In this document: positions 49,906 to 58,749 of the stretch, one piece after another
Layout: every line of letters starts with the position of its first letter
How positions within the stretch are numbered: the stretch's first letter is position 1
DNA from: Desulfuromonadaceae bacterium
Lineage (GTDB): Bacteria; Desulfobacterota; Desulfuromonadia; Geobacterales; Pseudopelobacteraceae
Length of the DNA stretch: 64,000 nucleotides
Reading direction: 5' to 3'
Assembly: GCA_028712075.1 (NCBI GenBank)
Contig: JAQTQX010000004.1
Coordinates: 162,038-226,037 of the forward strand
The notes under the pieces: model-generated
The model's input: only the letters and a program-made list of their open reading frames with translations
The model's database searches: none
Told to the model about the DNA's origin: nothing
Translations under genes and position numbers: made by a program

Positions 49906-50954
49906 TGAGCTGGTTGGCGCAGACCATATGCGGCCTGCAAAACGATGAAGAAGACCAGGTACTGGTTACAGTCCTGAGTAAATCCGGATCAGCACCCTGT
50001 CTGGCAGGGTCCAAGATGGTGGTTCTGCGCAACGGAGCTTCCTACGGGACGGTGGGGGGAGGCGTGCTGGAGAGTGCAGCGCAGAAGCGTGCGGCGCGGG
50101 TATTCAAATCCGGTATCGCCGAAACGATGTCTTTTGATCTCAACGGTGCAGAAGCCGCCAGTATGCAGATGATCTGCGGCGGTAACGTCAAACTGTTGGT
50201 GGATTACGTTCCGGCATCGCCTGAAAACAGCAAGCTGTTCAGTTCATTGCGCGATGCACTGCAGAGCGGTGAAAAATGCTACCTGATCGCCTCACTCGGT
50301 AGAGTCGGTGGTGTGAAAGCGCCTACCCTTCGCTCTCTTGTCCTGGGGAATCGATCGCTGACCGGTGAATTCCCCTACCCGCCGGAATGGCTGGATCGGC
50401 TGATAGAAAAGGCCAGCCGTTCAACCTATCCGGTAGAGGAGACGATTGAAGGAGAGCAGTTTGTCATTGAACGCTGCTACATCCCAAGCACCCTTTATAT
50501 CTATGGAGCCGGTCATGTATCTCAACAGCTGGCATCCTTGGCAACGACAGTTGATTTTCAGACGGTTGTGCTGGATGACCGCTCTGAATTCGCTAACCGG
50601 GAGCGCTTTCCCCATGCAGACGAGATCCATGTGCTGGAGTCGTTCGATGACTGTTTCACGGGATTGGTCCTGGATGGCGACAGTTATGTTGTGATCGTCA
50701 CGCGGGGGCATCTGCATGACAAGACGGTACTTGCTCAGGCCTTAAGGAGCGGCGCCGGCTACATAGGCATGATGGGGAGCAGGCGCAAGCGGGAGGAGCT
50801 GTTTGCACTTCTGCAGCAGGAGGGGCACCCGGCTGAAGCGCTTGAACGGGTACACTGTCCGATCGGTCTGGCGATCAAGGCCGCCACAACGGCTGAAATT
50901 GCGGTCAGTATCGTGGCAGAGCTGATCCAGACTCGGGCGCAGGCTGTCAAATAA
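49899..50954 (+). CDS. xdhC: XdhC-family aldehyde oxidoreductase maturation factor
   Basis: 351 aa. N-terminal XdhC_CoxI domain (DQVLVTVLSKSGSAPCLAGSKMVV, GTVGGGVLESAAQ, CGGNVKLLVDYV) and C-terminal Rossmann domain (LYIYGAGHVSQQLASLATTVDFQTVVLDDR, YIGMMGSRRKREEL). XdhC binds Moco, helps form the Mo=S ligand and delivers the cofactor to molybdenum hydroxylases. Overlaps the ligase gene by 7 nt. Confidence 0.93.
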   Translation: MLMSWLAQTICGLQNDEEDQVLVTVLSKSGSAPCLAGSKMVVLRNGASYGTVGGGVLESAAQKRAARVFKSGIAETMSFDLNGAEAASMQMICGGNVKLLVDYVPASPENSKLFSSLRDALQSGEKCYLIASLGRVGGVKAPTLRSLVLGNRSLTGEFPYPPEWLDRLIEKASRSTYPVEETIEGEQFVIERCYIPSTLYIYGAGHVSQQLASLATTVDFQTVVLDDRSEFANRERFPHADEIHVLESFDDCFTGLVLDGDSYVVIVTRGHLHDKTVLAQALRSGAGYIGMMGSRRKREELFALLQQEGHPAEALERVHCPIGLAIKAATTAEIAVSIVAELIQTRAQAVK

Positions 50955-50956
50955 TC

Positions 50957-52081
50957 ATGAAGCAGTTTGCAGCCATAATTCTCGCGGCCGGATATTCGTC
51001 CCGCATGGGGGCGTTCAAGCCGTTGCTGCCGTTCGGCGAAACAACGGTGCTGGAGCGGAACATCGATCTTTTTCGTGGAGCTGGTATTCAGGATATTCGA
51101 GTCGTGATCGGGCACAAATCAAGCGAACTTCTGCCGCTGCTGGAGCGTCTGGATGTTACGCCGTTGCCGAACGAGCGGTATCAAGAGGGGATGTTTTCCT
51201 CGGTGCTCACGGCTGCCGAAAGCCTCAAAGCCGGGAGCGGAGCCTTCTTTCTACTGCCGGTGGATATCCCGCTGGTCAGCAGGGAAACCGTCGAGTTGCT
51301 GGCACGTACATACGAGAGTTCCGAAAAAGGTATTCTCTATCCGACTTTTCAAGGCACACGCGGTCACCCGCCGCTGATATCGATGGCATATCGGGAGGCG
51401 GTTCTTTCCTGGCACGGCAACGGCGGTTTGAAGGAGATGCTGATGCAGTATGAAACCGACTCGGCAATGGTAGAGACAGGCGATGAGGGGGTACTGCTGG
51501 ACATGGATACCCCGGAGGATTACGAGCGGTTGCAGAAGTCGCTGCAGAGAAGAGTGATCCCGTCACGGCAAGCGTGCGAGCTGCTTCTGGCAGAGCGTTT
51601 TGCCGCTGACAGCCCGGTGATCGGGCACTGCCGGGCTGTCGCGCAGCTGGCGCTCCTCATGGCTGAACGACTGAACAATGACCGTTGCTATCTGGATCTG
51701 GAGCTTATCGAGGCGGCCGGGCTGCTTCACGACCTGGCTAAAGGTCAACCACGCCATGCTGCTGCCGGTGCCGATATGCTGAGGGGGATGGGATACGATG
51801 CCGTTGCAGGTCTGGTTGCCGTCCATATGGAACTGCCACCCCGCGAAGGTGACGCCATAGATGCCGCCGATCTGCTCTTTCTGGCTGACAAGTTGATGGA
51901 GGGAGAGCGGTTCGTCCCGCTTGAGAGCCGTTTTCGGCGGCAACTGGAACGGCATGCCGACGATCTTCAGATCCTGGGCAATATTACCCGGCGGCTGGAG
52001 AGTGCGCGCTCGATTCAACGCTGCGTCGAGGCTCGTTTTGGCTTTTCCATTGCCGAGCTGTTATCCGGAACTGCGCCTTGA
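50957..52081 (+). CDS. MocA-like NTP transferase fused to HD domain (DVU_1551-like)
   Basis: 374 aa. Residues 1-190: MobA/MocA-type nucleotidyltransferase, AAIILAAGYSSRMGAFKPLLPFGETTVLE, LPVDIPLVSRETV, GTRGHPPLIS. Residues about 200-370: HD hydrolase-like domain (ADSPVIGHCRAVAQLALLM, EAAGLLHDLAKGQPRHAAAGADML). Likely makes molybdopterin cytosine dinucleotide for Mop; the HD part may hydrolyse a phosphorylated intermediate (inference). Confidence 0.9.
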   Translation: MKQFAAIILAAGYSSRMGAFKPLLPFGETTVLERNIDLFRGAGIQDIRVVIGHKSSELLPLLERLDVTPLPNERYQEGMFSSVLTAAESLKAGSGAFFLLPVDIPLVSRETVELLARTYESSEKGILYPTFQGTRGHPPLISMAYREAVLSWHGNGGLKEMLMQYETDSAMVETGDEGVLLDMDTPEDYERLQKSLQRRVIPSRQACELLLAERFAADSPVIGHCRAVAQLALLMAERLNNDRCYLDLELIEAAGLLHDLAKGQPRHAAAGADMLRGMGYDAVAGLVAVHMELPPREGDAIDAADLLFLADKLMEGERFVPLESRFRRQLERHADDLQILGNITRRLESARSIQRCVEARFGFSIAELLSGTAP

Positions 52082-52695
52082 ACCGGGGCGAGCAGAAGAA
52101 CGGATTCACCGTATATCTCATGCGCCACGGAGATTCAAGGCAGGATGAGATCCGTCGCTTCATCGGCCGGACTGATCACCCGCTCAACGAAACAGGGCGT
52201 GCCCAGGCTGAAGCTTGGGAGCGGAAACTTGCGCACATTCGTTTCGGCACTATCTGCTGCAGTAATCTTCTTCGAAGCATCGAAACCGCCCGGATCATCG
52301 GTCTCCGGCAGCGAGGGACGCTCACGATCCTGCCGGATCTGGGGGAAATCAATCTTGGTAGCTGGGACGGCATGTCGATCAGTGACGTACGACAATTATT
52401 TCCCTTGGAGTACGAACGGAGGGGATCGGATTTGATCGGCTATCGCCCGCCCGATGGGGAAAGTTTTACCGACCTTTCTGCCCGAGTGCTTCCCGCCTTT
52501 GAAAATGCAATCTCGCAAGCAGGCAAGAACATGTTGATTGTCGGCCATGCCGGAGTGAACCGAACCATCCTCTGTCACCTGCTCGGCATGCCGCTTGCCA
52601 ACCTCTTCCGTCTGGAGCAGGAGTATGGCTGTCTGAATATTCTGGAATTCGCCGTTGGCGCCTGGGTGGTACGGCGGATGAATATCCCTGCGTAA
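52078..52695 (+). CDS. Histidine phosphatase family protein
   Basis: 205 aa; TTG/ATG ambiguity, the start overlaps the previous stop. RHG motif YLMRHGDSRQDEIRRFIGRTDHPLNETGRAQAEAWE, second-site VGHAGVNRTILCHLLG. Resembles CobC-type alpha-ribazole phosphatases. Last gene of the Mop operon; perhaps it removes a phosphate in cofactor maturation. Confidence 0.88.
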   Translation: MNRGEQKNGFTVYLMRHGDSRQDEIRRFIGRTDHPLNETGRAQAEAWERKLAHIRFGTICCSNLLRSIETARIIGLRQRGTLTILPDLGEINLGSWDGMSISDVRQLFPLEYERRGSDLIGYRPPDGESFTDLSARVLPAFENAISQAGKNMLIVGHAGVNRTILCHLLGMPLANLFRLEQEYGCLNILEFAVGAWVVRRMNIPA

Positions 52696-52714
52696 ATACA
52701 ATGCCGTTTCAAGC

Positions 52715-52743
52715 TTGTCAGAATGAATTGTTCCCGCTATAGT
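52715..52743 (+). promoter_or_regulatory. Sigma-70-type promoter before the moaE riboswitch
   Basis: TTGTCA (52715-52720), 17-nt spacer, TATAGT (52738-52743). About 17 nt before the riboswitch begins. Unlike the other operons this one seems housekeeping-driven. Confidence 0.65.
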
Positions 52744-52757
52744 ACCTCCACATTTTG

Positions 52758-52862
52758 CAGTCTCCGAGTCGTTGCGCCTACCAGGGATAAATCCTCACGG
52801 TGTACGACCTGCGGGTGTCGCCGGAAACAGCGCCGCCCTCCTTTGAAAAGGGGATCTCGTGC
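52758..52862 (+). promoter_or_regulatory. Moco/Tuco-type riboswitch of the moaE operon
   Basis: Blocks CTCCGAGTC, GCCTACCAGGGA, TCCTCACGG, CGCCGGAAACAGCG, CCTCCTTTGAAAAGGGGAT in the order of the Moco RNA motif. Followed by a terminator at 52893, so feedback by the cofactor on MoaE and uptake genes is likely. Confidence 0.9.
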
Positions 52863-52892
52863 TTGACGTGCCACTGCCGCTGGAACGTCCGC

Positions 52893-52922
52893 GCCCCTTT
52901 TCTTTTTTGAGAAGGGGCTTTT
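52893..52922 (+). terminator. Riboswitch-linked terminator before moaE
   Basis: GCCCCTTTTCT / AGAAGGGGC stem with a T-rich loop, followed by TTTT. Confidence 0.85.
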
Positions 52923-52957
52923 CGTATTTAAATTATTCCAAAAAGTGGCATGTATCC

Positions 52958-53404
52958 ATGGTCAAACTTGTTGAAAGCCCAATTGATCCTGCTGTCGTTT
53001 ATAATTCCATTTGCTCGGCCTTCTCCGGTTCCGTGGTATTTCACTATGCGGTGGTCAAGAAGCAGGCCGGTACAGGCAAGACAACTACATCTATAGAGTA
53101 CAAGACTCAGGGGGACTCTTTAATGGAGTTGGAGAGTGTTGCCGGAGAGCTTGAACGCTTCTGGAAACTTGAGGATGTTCTGCTGATCCGGCGGATTGGC
53201 CGCCTTAATGTTGGCGAAATAATCTCTCTGGTAGCCGCCAGTTCTCCCAACAGTGAGGATGCCTTCGAGGCGTGCAAATCCGGGATCGCCCGCATGAAAA
53301 GAATGGGGACCATACACAAAACCGAGACGTTTACAGATTATTCTGAAATCATTCCGGACACGGATGACAAGCAGCATCAAATAATCCAGGAGGAACAAAA
53401 ATGA
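52958..53404 (+). CDS. moaE: Molybdopterin synthase catalytic subunit MoaE
   Basis: 148 aa from ATG 52958; a longer frame would run back into the terminator. VYNSICSAFSGSVVFHYAVVK, LEYKTQ-type core (SIEYKTQGDSLMELE), LIRRIGRLNVGEIISLVAASSP, and the catalytic lysine region GTIHKTETF fit MoaE. It inserts sulfur into precursor Z together with MoaD, which is not seen in the window. RBS is weak. The stop overlaps the porin start (ATGA), coupling cofactor synthesis with an outer-membrane protein. Confidence 0.9.
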   Translation: MVKLVESPIDPAVVYNSICSAFSGSVVFHYAVVKKQAGTGKTTTSIEYKTQGDSLMELESVAGELERFWKLEDVLLIRRIGRLNVGEIISLVAASSPNSEDAFEACKSGIARMKRMGTIHKTETFTDYSEIIPDTDDKQHQIIQEEQK

Positions 53405-54717
53405 ATTTCAAAAAGACAGCAGCAATCGCAGCAGCAGTAGGCGCCTTTGGGGCAATTTCAGTGCCGGCAATGGCGTTGGAAAACGAATTTCATGGCTTGT
53501 ACAAATTCATGGGCTACCAGGGCAACTTTTTTAACGGAGTGACCGGCAAACTCAGCGCCGACCCTGCGCCAGGTTTCATGGCTGAACAGCGCGCCCGTTT
53601 ACAGTACATTGCAAAAGCCAATGCTGATTTTAAGCTGGTAACTCATTTCGAGCTTGATACCCGGTTTGGCGGTAAAACCGGCGGTTATCTGGGGACCACT
53701 GGTGACGATGCCGGTAACCTTGATGCCGATAAATTGACCCTCGAAACAAAAAACATTTACGTCGATTTCAACTGCCCGCTCACCGGCGCCAATGTCAAAC
53801 TCGGTATGCAGCCATGGGCGGACTCGTATCAGAGCCTGTTCTTGCTCGCCGATATGACCGGCGCCCACGCGACAAAAAACTTTGGCCCCGCAAAAGCCTC
53901 GCTTGGCTGGTTCCGCTTTGACGACAACACGGTGGATGGCGGTCAAGTTGGCCGAAAGACAGCCGACCTGTTTGTTCTTGGCGGCAAATATACCGTCAGC
54001 AAGGATGTAACGATCGGAGCCTCCTACTACTATGTCAACAACGACACGACGTTAACAGTGCCGGCGTTTGATCGGCTTCACATGTTTGGACTGGATGCGG
54101 ACATCAAATTCGGCCCCGCCAATATCAAGCCTTTCGTGGCCTTTCAATCCGGCGACAGAACCGCCACTACCGATTTGAACGGTTACCTGCTTGGCGCCGT
54201 TTCAAAAACCAAAGCCGGCCCCGGCTCTGTCAACCTTTCCGCTATCTATCTATCCGGCGACAGCAACGGAACAACTAAAAAAGATTCATTTACCGCGATC
54301 ACTTCCAGCACATCATATTTTGTTCCGGCAAAAATGTGGTTACTGGTCCGCAGCGGCAATGCCATAAACTCATCCACTTCTATCCTTGGCAACGACCTGA
54401 CCGTTGGTGGCCGCGGCCTTATCGGTGTTTTTGCCGGGTACGAAGGCACCATGGGCAAAATGTTTTATAATGCCAACCTTGGCTATGCCGAGACCGCCGA
54501 AAGCCGCAACAGCGAGAAAAGTTCCATCGGCACGGAACTTAATGCTCAGGTCGGCTATAAAATGCTGGATAACGTGAGTGTCAGCGCTGCGCTTGCCTAC
54601 GCATTTCTTGGTGACGGCATGAACAGCGCTACCACTGCTGATCGTATTTCCGGCTTCGGCGTAGCGAATGCTGACGACCCGTACGCCATCAATCTGCAGT
54701 TGAGTTACACGTTCTGA
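53401..54717 (+). CDS. Outer-membrane porin
   Basis: 438 aa. Signal peptide MNFKKTAAIAAAVGAFGAISVPAMA, then a beta-barrel pattern (MAEQRARLQYIAKANADFKLVTHFELDTRFG, KNIYVDFNCPLTGANVKLGMQPW) and terminal Phe (INLQLSYTF). Typical of Geobacter-type porins. Located under a Moco riboswitch with TupA-like binding proteins, so an oxyanion (molybdate/tungstate) entry role is plausible. GGAGG is 8 nt upstream. Confidence 0.88.
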   Translation: MNFKKTAAIAAAVGAFGAISVPAMALENEFHGLYKFMGYQGNFFNGVTGKLSADPAPGFMAEQRARLQYIAKANADFKLVTHFELDTRFGGKTGGYLGTTGDDAGNLDADKLTLETKNIYVDFNCPLTGANVKLGMQPWADSYQSLFLLADMTGAHATKNFGPAKASLGWFRFDDNTVDGGQVGRKTADLFVLGGKYTVSKDVTIGASYYYVNNDTTLTVPAFDRLHMFGLDADIKFGPANIKPFVAFQSGDRTATTDLNGYLLGAVSKTKAGPGSVNLSAIYLSGDSNGTTKKDSFTAITSSTSYFVPAKMWLLVRSGNAINSSTSILGNDLTVGGRGLIGVFAGYEGTMGKMFYNANLGYAETAESRNSEKSSIGTELNAQVGYKMLDNVSVSAALAYAFLGDGMNSATTADRISGFGVANADDPYAINLQLSYTF

Positions 54718-54740
54718 TTTGATACGGTTGCCGTGCTATA

Positions 54741-54776
54741 AAGGCGAATTGCGTTGTGCGATTCGCCTTTTTTTTT
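54741..54776 (+). terminator. Terminator after the porin gene
   Basis: AGGCGAATTGCG / TGCGATTCGCCT-type stem with TTG loop and nine T; partial read-through would be needed for the genes behind it. Confidence 0.88.
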
Positions 54777-54808
54777 CACACGCAAATGAGTGCAGGAAGA
54801 GGAGTGGT

Positions 54809-56275
54809 ATGAAACGTATTCATCTGATCCTTGTTTCACTGTTATTTTTCCATGTTCCTGTTGGAAATGCCCAGACTGCCGCGCAAAAAATTCAGGTATC
54901 AGAATTCACGGTTACCGGCGCTGAACAAGCGGGTGATTTGAAAACTGTGTTGAAAAACCTGCTGTCGTCGCGCATTGCCTCAAACGATATTATTGCGGTT
55001 GACAGTGAAGTTGGCGTCGCCGCGAAGATCACCGGAAGTTATGCTTCCTTTGGCAAAACGTTCAGCATTGACGCATCTGTAAAAAATGCCGCCGGTGAAA
55101 CGCTTGGCCAGCGCTATGTTCAGGGAGAAAGCCCGAACGACTTGATCCCGGCAATTGGCAAACTCGCTGATCAGCTCCGCCCGCTGCTGCCGGTCAAACG
55201 CCCGGTGATTCCAGCTTTTGCGGCGGCAGGCAGTGTGCCTGTTACTCCCGAATCGGTAGAGGCTGCCGTGCGTGTTGCTCCAGTTGCCCAACCGGTGACA
55301 CAGCAGACCCGCATTGAGGGTACGCTGATCGGTATTGCTCCCGGTCGCGCACTTCCCGGAAAAGAGCGAGAATTTGTCGTAGCCGACGCCAGAAGTGTGT
55401 ATCTGTATCGCCAGACGGATACCCTTAAAAAGGTAGCCGAATACCCTGTTACGGCAGCGGGGAAAATCCTGGCTATTGATACGGCGGATGTCGATAACGA
55501 CGGCATTCCGGAAGCGTACGTTACCGTGGTTGATCGCGAGGAACTGGTATCACTGGCGCTCGAGGTGAATGAACGGGGTTTTACTCCCATTGCCGAAAAA
55601 CTCCCCTTCTTTTTACGGGCAGTCGCTTTATTCGGGCAGAAAAGGGTACTCATCGGCCAGTATGCCGGAAGAGGAGCAGATGATTTTTATGGCGATGTTC
55701 GCAAGGTCGTAAAAAAGGGGACGGCATATTCATTGGGAGAACCCGTCAAACTGCCACATCATGCCGATATTTTTTCGTTTAATTACTTTTTCGATACAGA
55801 AGGCAAGCGACGGACAGTATACATTGACAGGGACAGAATGCTCCATATCGCCGACGACGCGGACAAGGAGCTGTGGAAAGGGGCCGACCATGCCGGCGGC
55901 AGCGAGACGTACTTTCTGCGCGATGAACAGCAGATTCAGAACATCTCCCTTGATCGCTATCGCTGGCGCTTTATCGAGCAGAGAATCGAGGTGTTGCCTG
56001 ATGGAATAATTATTGTGCCGCAAAACAGCGGCTCGCTTTCCGTCGGCAATCAGCGTTCATTCAGCAAGAGTTCCGTCACGGCCTATGCCTGGAACGGCGC
56101 CAGCCTGGAAGAGCGGTGGCATACCATGGAGTCCCCCGGCTATCTTGCCGATTACTGTATCGATACGGAACGCAGAGAGCTGATCATGCTGGAGCAACCC
56201 CAGAAGGAGGGCGTTTTCAGCAAGGGTGCAAGCGTGATTGTTACAAAAAAAATCAGATCGGAGGAACAGAGATGA
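54809..56275 (+). CDS. Exported FG-GAP/VCBS-like repeat protein
   Basis: 488 aa from ATG 54809 (GAGGAG upstream); an N-terminal extension to 54719 overlaps the terminator and is rejected. Signal peptide MKRIHLILVSLLFFHVPVGNA. Residues about 25-150 form a small repeated alpha/beta region (KIQVSEFTVTGAEQAG), and about 190-480 a beta-propeller-like part with a VCBS/FG-GAP motif IDTADVDNDGIPEAYV. Periplasmic or outer-membrane associated. Function unknown. It overlaps the next gene by 4 nt. Confidence 0.8.
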   Translation: MKRIHLILVSLLFFHVPVGNAQTAAQKIQVSEFTVTGAEQAGDLKTVLKNLLSSRIASNDIIAVDSEVGVAAKITGSYASFGKTFSIDASVKNAAGETLGQRYVQGESPNDLIPAIGKLADQLRPLLPVKRPVIPAFAAAGSVPVTPESVEAAVRVAPVAQPVTQQTRIEGTLIGIAPGRALPGKEREFVVADARSVYLYRQTDTLKKVAEYPVTAAGKILAIDTADVDNDGIPEAYVTVVDREELVSLALEVNERGFTPIAEKLPFFLRAVALFGQKRVLIGQYAGRGADDFYGDVRKVVKKGTAYSLGEPVKLPHHADIFSFNYFFDTEGKRRTVYIDRDRMLHIADDADKELWKGADHAGGSETYFLRDEQQIQNISLDRYRWRFIEQRIEVLPDGIIIVPQNSGSLSVGNQRSFSKSSVTAYAWNGASLEERWHTMESPGYLADYCIDTERRELIMLEQPQKEGVFSKGASVIVTKKIRSEEQR

Positions 56276-57117
56276 AACGACTAATCGCAGCAGTGGCATT
56301 GCTTGGCATCTGCACGACAACAGCACATGCCGAAAAGGGATTTATCATGCTGGCCAGCACAATCGGCCCCATTGATGCCGGTATCGTTACAACACTTGAA
56401 GATGCCTTTGAAAAGGAATCCGGGGTGCGGGTGCGGCACGTTGGCGCCGGAACCGGAGCAGCCCTCAAAATTTCTGAGAAAGGAAGTATTGATCTGGTCA
56501 TGGTGCATGCCAAGTCACTGGAGGAGAAGTTCGTCGCCGCAGGATTCGGCACGGAACGTATCCCTCTCATGTATAACGACTTCGTCATTGTTGGCCCATC
56601 CAGTGACCCGGCAGGGATTCGCGGCATGAAATCTGCTACGGCAGCGCTCAGTAAAATTGCTGAAAAATCCGGAACCTTTATCAGTCGCGGCGATAAGTCG
56701 GGCACCCATGTAGCGGAGAGCGAACTTTGGACAAAAGCCGGGCTGAAACCTTCCGGAACCTGGTACAAAGTGTATGAAAAAGGGAACGAGGGAAATGTCG
56801 CGACGCTTCGCTATGCAAACAGTACCGGAGCATATACCTTTATCGATCGTGCCACCTATCTCTCGATAAAAAAAGAGCTGAAACTTGAGATACTCGTTGA
56901 AGGCGATGAAGCGCTGTTGAACCGCATTTCGCTCATCCCCGTCAGTCAGAAAAAATTCCCTAAAGTCAACAGCGTGGATTCGGCAGCTTTTGTCTCATGG
57001 CTCACCAATCCATCCAAGGGGCAGAAAATTATCGCTGAATTCGGCGTTGACCGTTTTGGCGCCCAACTGTTCTTTCCTGATTCCAAAGAATGGCACACCA
57101 AACATGACAAAAAATAA
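56272..57117 (+). CDS. TupA-like periplasmic substrate-binding protein, divergent paralogue
   Basis: 281 aa from ATG 56272 (GGAGG upstream); longer frame to 56116 rejected. Signal peptide MKRLIAAVALLGICTTTAHA. The oxyanion-binding start is LASTIGPIDAGIVTTLEDAF where true TupA has TTTSTQDSGLLD; the rest (GAGTGAALKISEKG, ISRGDKSGTHVAE, TFIDRATYLSIKK) follows TupA. A changed binding loop suggests another ligand. Paired with the canonical protein downstream. Confidence 0.88.
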   Translation: MKRLIAAVALLGICTTTAHAEKGFIMLASTIGPIDAGIVTTLEDAFEKESGVRVRHVGAGTGAALKISEKGSIDLVMVHAKSLEEKFVAAGFGTERIPLMYNDFVIVGPSSDPAGIRGMKSATAALSKIAEKSGTFISRGDKSGTHVAESELWTKAGLKPSGTWYKVYEKGNEGNVATLRYANSTGAYTFIDRATYLSIKKELKLEILVEGDEALLNRISLIPVSQKKFPKVNSVDSAAFVSWLTNPSKGQKIIAEFGVDRFGAQLFFPDSKEWHTKHDKK

Positions 57118-57144
57118 AATCGCACTATTTAAAAGGAGCTCAAA

Positions 57145-57999
57145 ATGAAAAGTTTCCGATTTGCTTCCCGTATGTTACTACTCTGCGCAGCCGTAATGAT
57201 GCTGACAACAACTGTTCCAGCTCTGGCCGCTTCTAAAACGGTTATCCTGGCAACCACCACCAGCACGCAGGATTCCGGACTTTTGGATGTGCTTGTGCCG
57301 GCTTTTGAGAAAGAGAGCGGATTTATTGTCAAGACTATTTCGGTTGGCTCCGGCCAGGCGATGAAGATGGGGGAGAAGGGAGAAGCCGATGTATTGCTGG
57401 TACACTCACCTGATGCCGAGAAGAAATTTATGGCTGGTGGATTTGGCGTTACCCGTCGCCTGGTAATGCACAACGACTTTATCATTATAGGACCAGCCGC
57501 TGATCCGGCCAAAATCAAGGGGGCCACCGCCGCTGATGCCATGAAGCGTATCGCCCAGAGCGGTTCTCTGTTCGCCTCCCGTGGAGATAATTCCGGAACT
57601 CATGCCAAGGAGAAAGGTCTCTGGAAAGCCGCATCACTGAACCCGGAAGGGCAGAAATGGTATCAGCAGACCGGCCTGGGAATGGGACAGACATTGAATG
57701 TCGCAGCCGAAAAGAAGGGGTATACGTTAACTGACCGCGCCACCTATCTGGCGCTGAAAAAAGGACTCGGGCTTGAAATTTTGGTGGAGGGTGATGGTAA
57801 ACTGCTCAATATCTACCATGTGATAGAACTTAATACGGTCAAGTGGCCCAAGGTTAATGCGGAGGGGGGCAAAGCCTTTGCCGATTTCATGGTGGCAAAG
57901 AAGACCCAGGATATCATCCGTACTTTTGGTGTCGAGAAGTTCGGCGCACCGCTCTTCTTTCCCGATGCCGGTAAAAAGCCTGAGTCTCTGGGACTGTAA
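57145..57999 (+). CDS. tupA: Tungstate-binding periplasmic protein TupA
   Basis: 284 aa. Signal peptide up to PALAA, then VILATTTSTQDSGLLDVLVPAFEKESGF, SVGSGQAMKMGEKGEADVLLVHS, SRGDNSGTHAKEKGLW: the TupA family with its tungstate-binding TTTST motif. TupA gives tungstate to the TupBC ABC transporter, but neither TupB nor TupC follows here. AAGGAG upstream. Confidence 0.93.
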   Translation: MKSFRFASRMLLLCAAVMMLTTTVPALAASKTVILATTTSTQDSGLLDVLVPAFEKESGFIVKTISVGSGQAMKMGEKGEADVLLVHSPDAEKKFMAGGFGVTRRLVMHNDFIIIGPAADPAKIKGATAADAMKRIAQSGSLFASRGDNSGTHAKEKGLWKAASLNPEGQKWYQQTGLGMGQTLNVAAEKKGYTLTDRATYLALKKGLGLEILVEGDGKLLNIYHVIELNTVKWPKVNAEGGKAFADFMVAKKTQDIIRTFGVEKFGAPLFFPDAGKKPESLGL

Positions 58000-58045
58000 T
58001 GGCTCTGACCTTCATTGATATTACGCAGCAATTGGGGTCGCTGCA

Positions 58046-58213
58046 ATGAGCAGCGGCCCCACGCCACTTCTGGAGGCACGGGATCTGATCGGTAATCACA
58101 TGCGGATGAGCGAGTTGAAGCAGATTTCAGAGTAGGTGGGGGCTGAGCTTGTCGAATTGTTGCGCGGTCCGAAACACCAGAATGAAGAGACGGATCAGGT
58201 GCCCGTCCAAGCC
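58046..58213 (+). pseudogene. Possible remnant of an ABC ATP-binding gene after tupA
   Basis: Short frames MSSGPTPLLEARDLIGNHMRM (58046-58135) and, after a stop, VGAELVELLRGPKHQNEETD resemble the two ends of an ABC ATPase (LLEARDL is a usual beginning). They are too short to be functional and carry no Walker motifs. This might be what is left of tupC after a deletion; the match is weak. Confidence 0.25.
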
Positions 58214-58244
58214 TGAATAACCTGAGAGTGGAGAATATGCAAAG

Positions 58245-58278
58245 AGGGTGAGCGCTGCAAACGCTTCCCCTTTTTTTG
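58245..58278 (+). terminator. Terminator after the tupA region
   Basis: GAGGGTGAGCG / CGCTTCCCC stem followed by TTTTTTT. 58279-58545 shows nothing else recognisable. Confidence 0.75.
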
Positions 58279-58544
58279 CAAGCACTCAGGAGTATTGTAA
58301 AAACAAACGCCACCATACTGCTGACAAATGCTACACAATACAAGGCAACCGTAGACATTCTCCACAACATTGCCTTTTGTCTGTAGGACAAATCACTTAT
58401 TTTCAAGCAGTCTCCATGTAAATCCTTATGTTTTAAAAAATGGTGTAGATTTTGCTAGTGATTCGTAATAGTTTAGCCCGAAAAATATATTGAAAAGGTG
58501 ATTCACCCGCAAAAGAACGAGATACTCGTAGACAAAAACAGTAA

Positions 58545-58642
58545 ACCTCTCCGAGCCGTTACGCCTACCAGGGAAACCTCATGGCGTCCGGCCATCGGGT
58601 CCTGTCGGAAACGTCAGTGCCTTCCTTTGAAAAGGAGAACCT
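58545..58642 (+). promoter_or_regulatory. Moco/Tuco-type riboswitch of the TiaS-like operon
   Basis: CTCCGAGCC, GCCTACCAGGGA, CTCATGGCG, CTGTCGGAAACGTCAG, CCTTCCTTTGAAAAGGAGAACC in the standard order. Terminator follows at 58670. Confidence 0.92.
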
Positions 58643-58669
58643 TGCATTACCGGAATAATAACCGGCTGT

Positions 58670-58706
58670 CGGGGGACCTTTCCATGGGAAAGAGTCCCCC
58701 TTTTTT
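58670..58706 (+). terminator. Riboswitch-linked terminator before the TiaS-like gene
   Basis: GGGGGACCTTTCC / GGGAAAGAGTCCCCC stem followed by TTTTTT; short loop ATG. Confidence 0.9.
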
Positions 58707-58749
58707 GTACTGAGCGTGCATTGGCAACCCGGCAGAGGAGACACAAAAC

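Noticed and set aside
52859..52957. N-terminal extension of MoaE
   Set aside because: It would translate the riboswitch end and the terminator hairpin; MoaE similarity starts at 52958.
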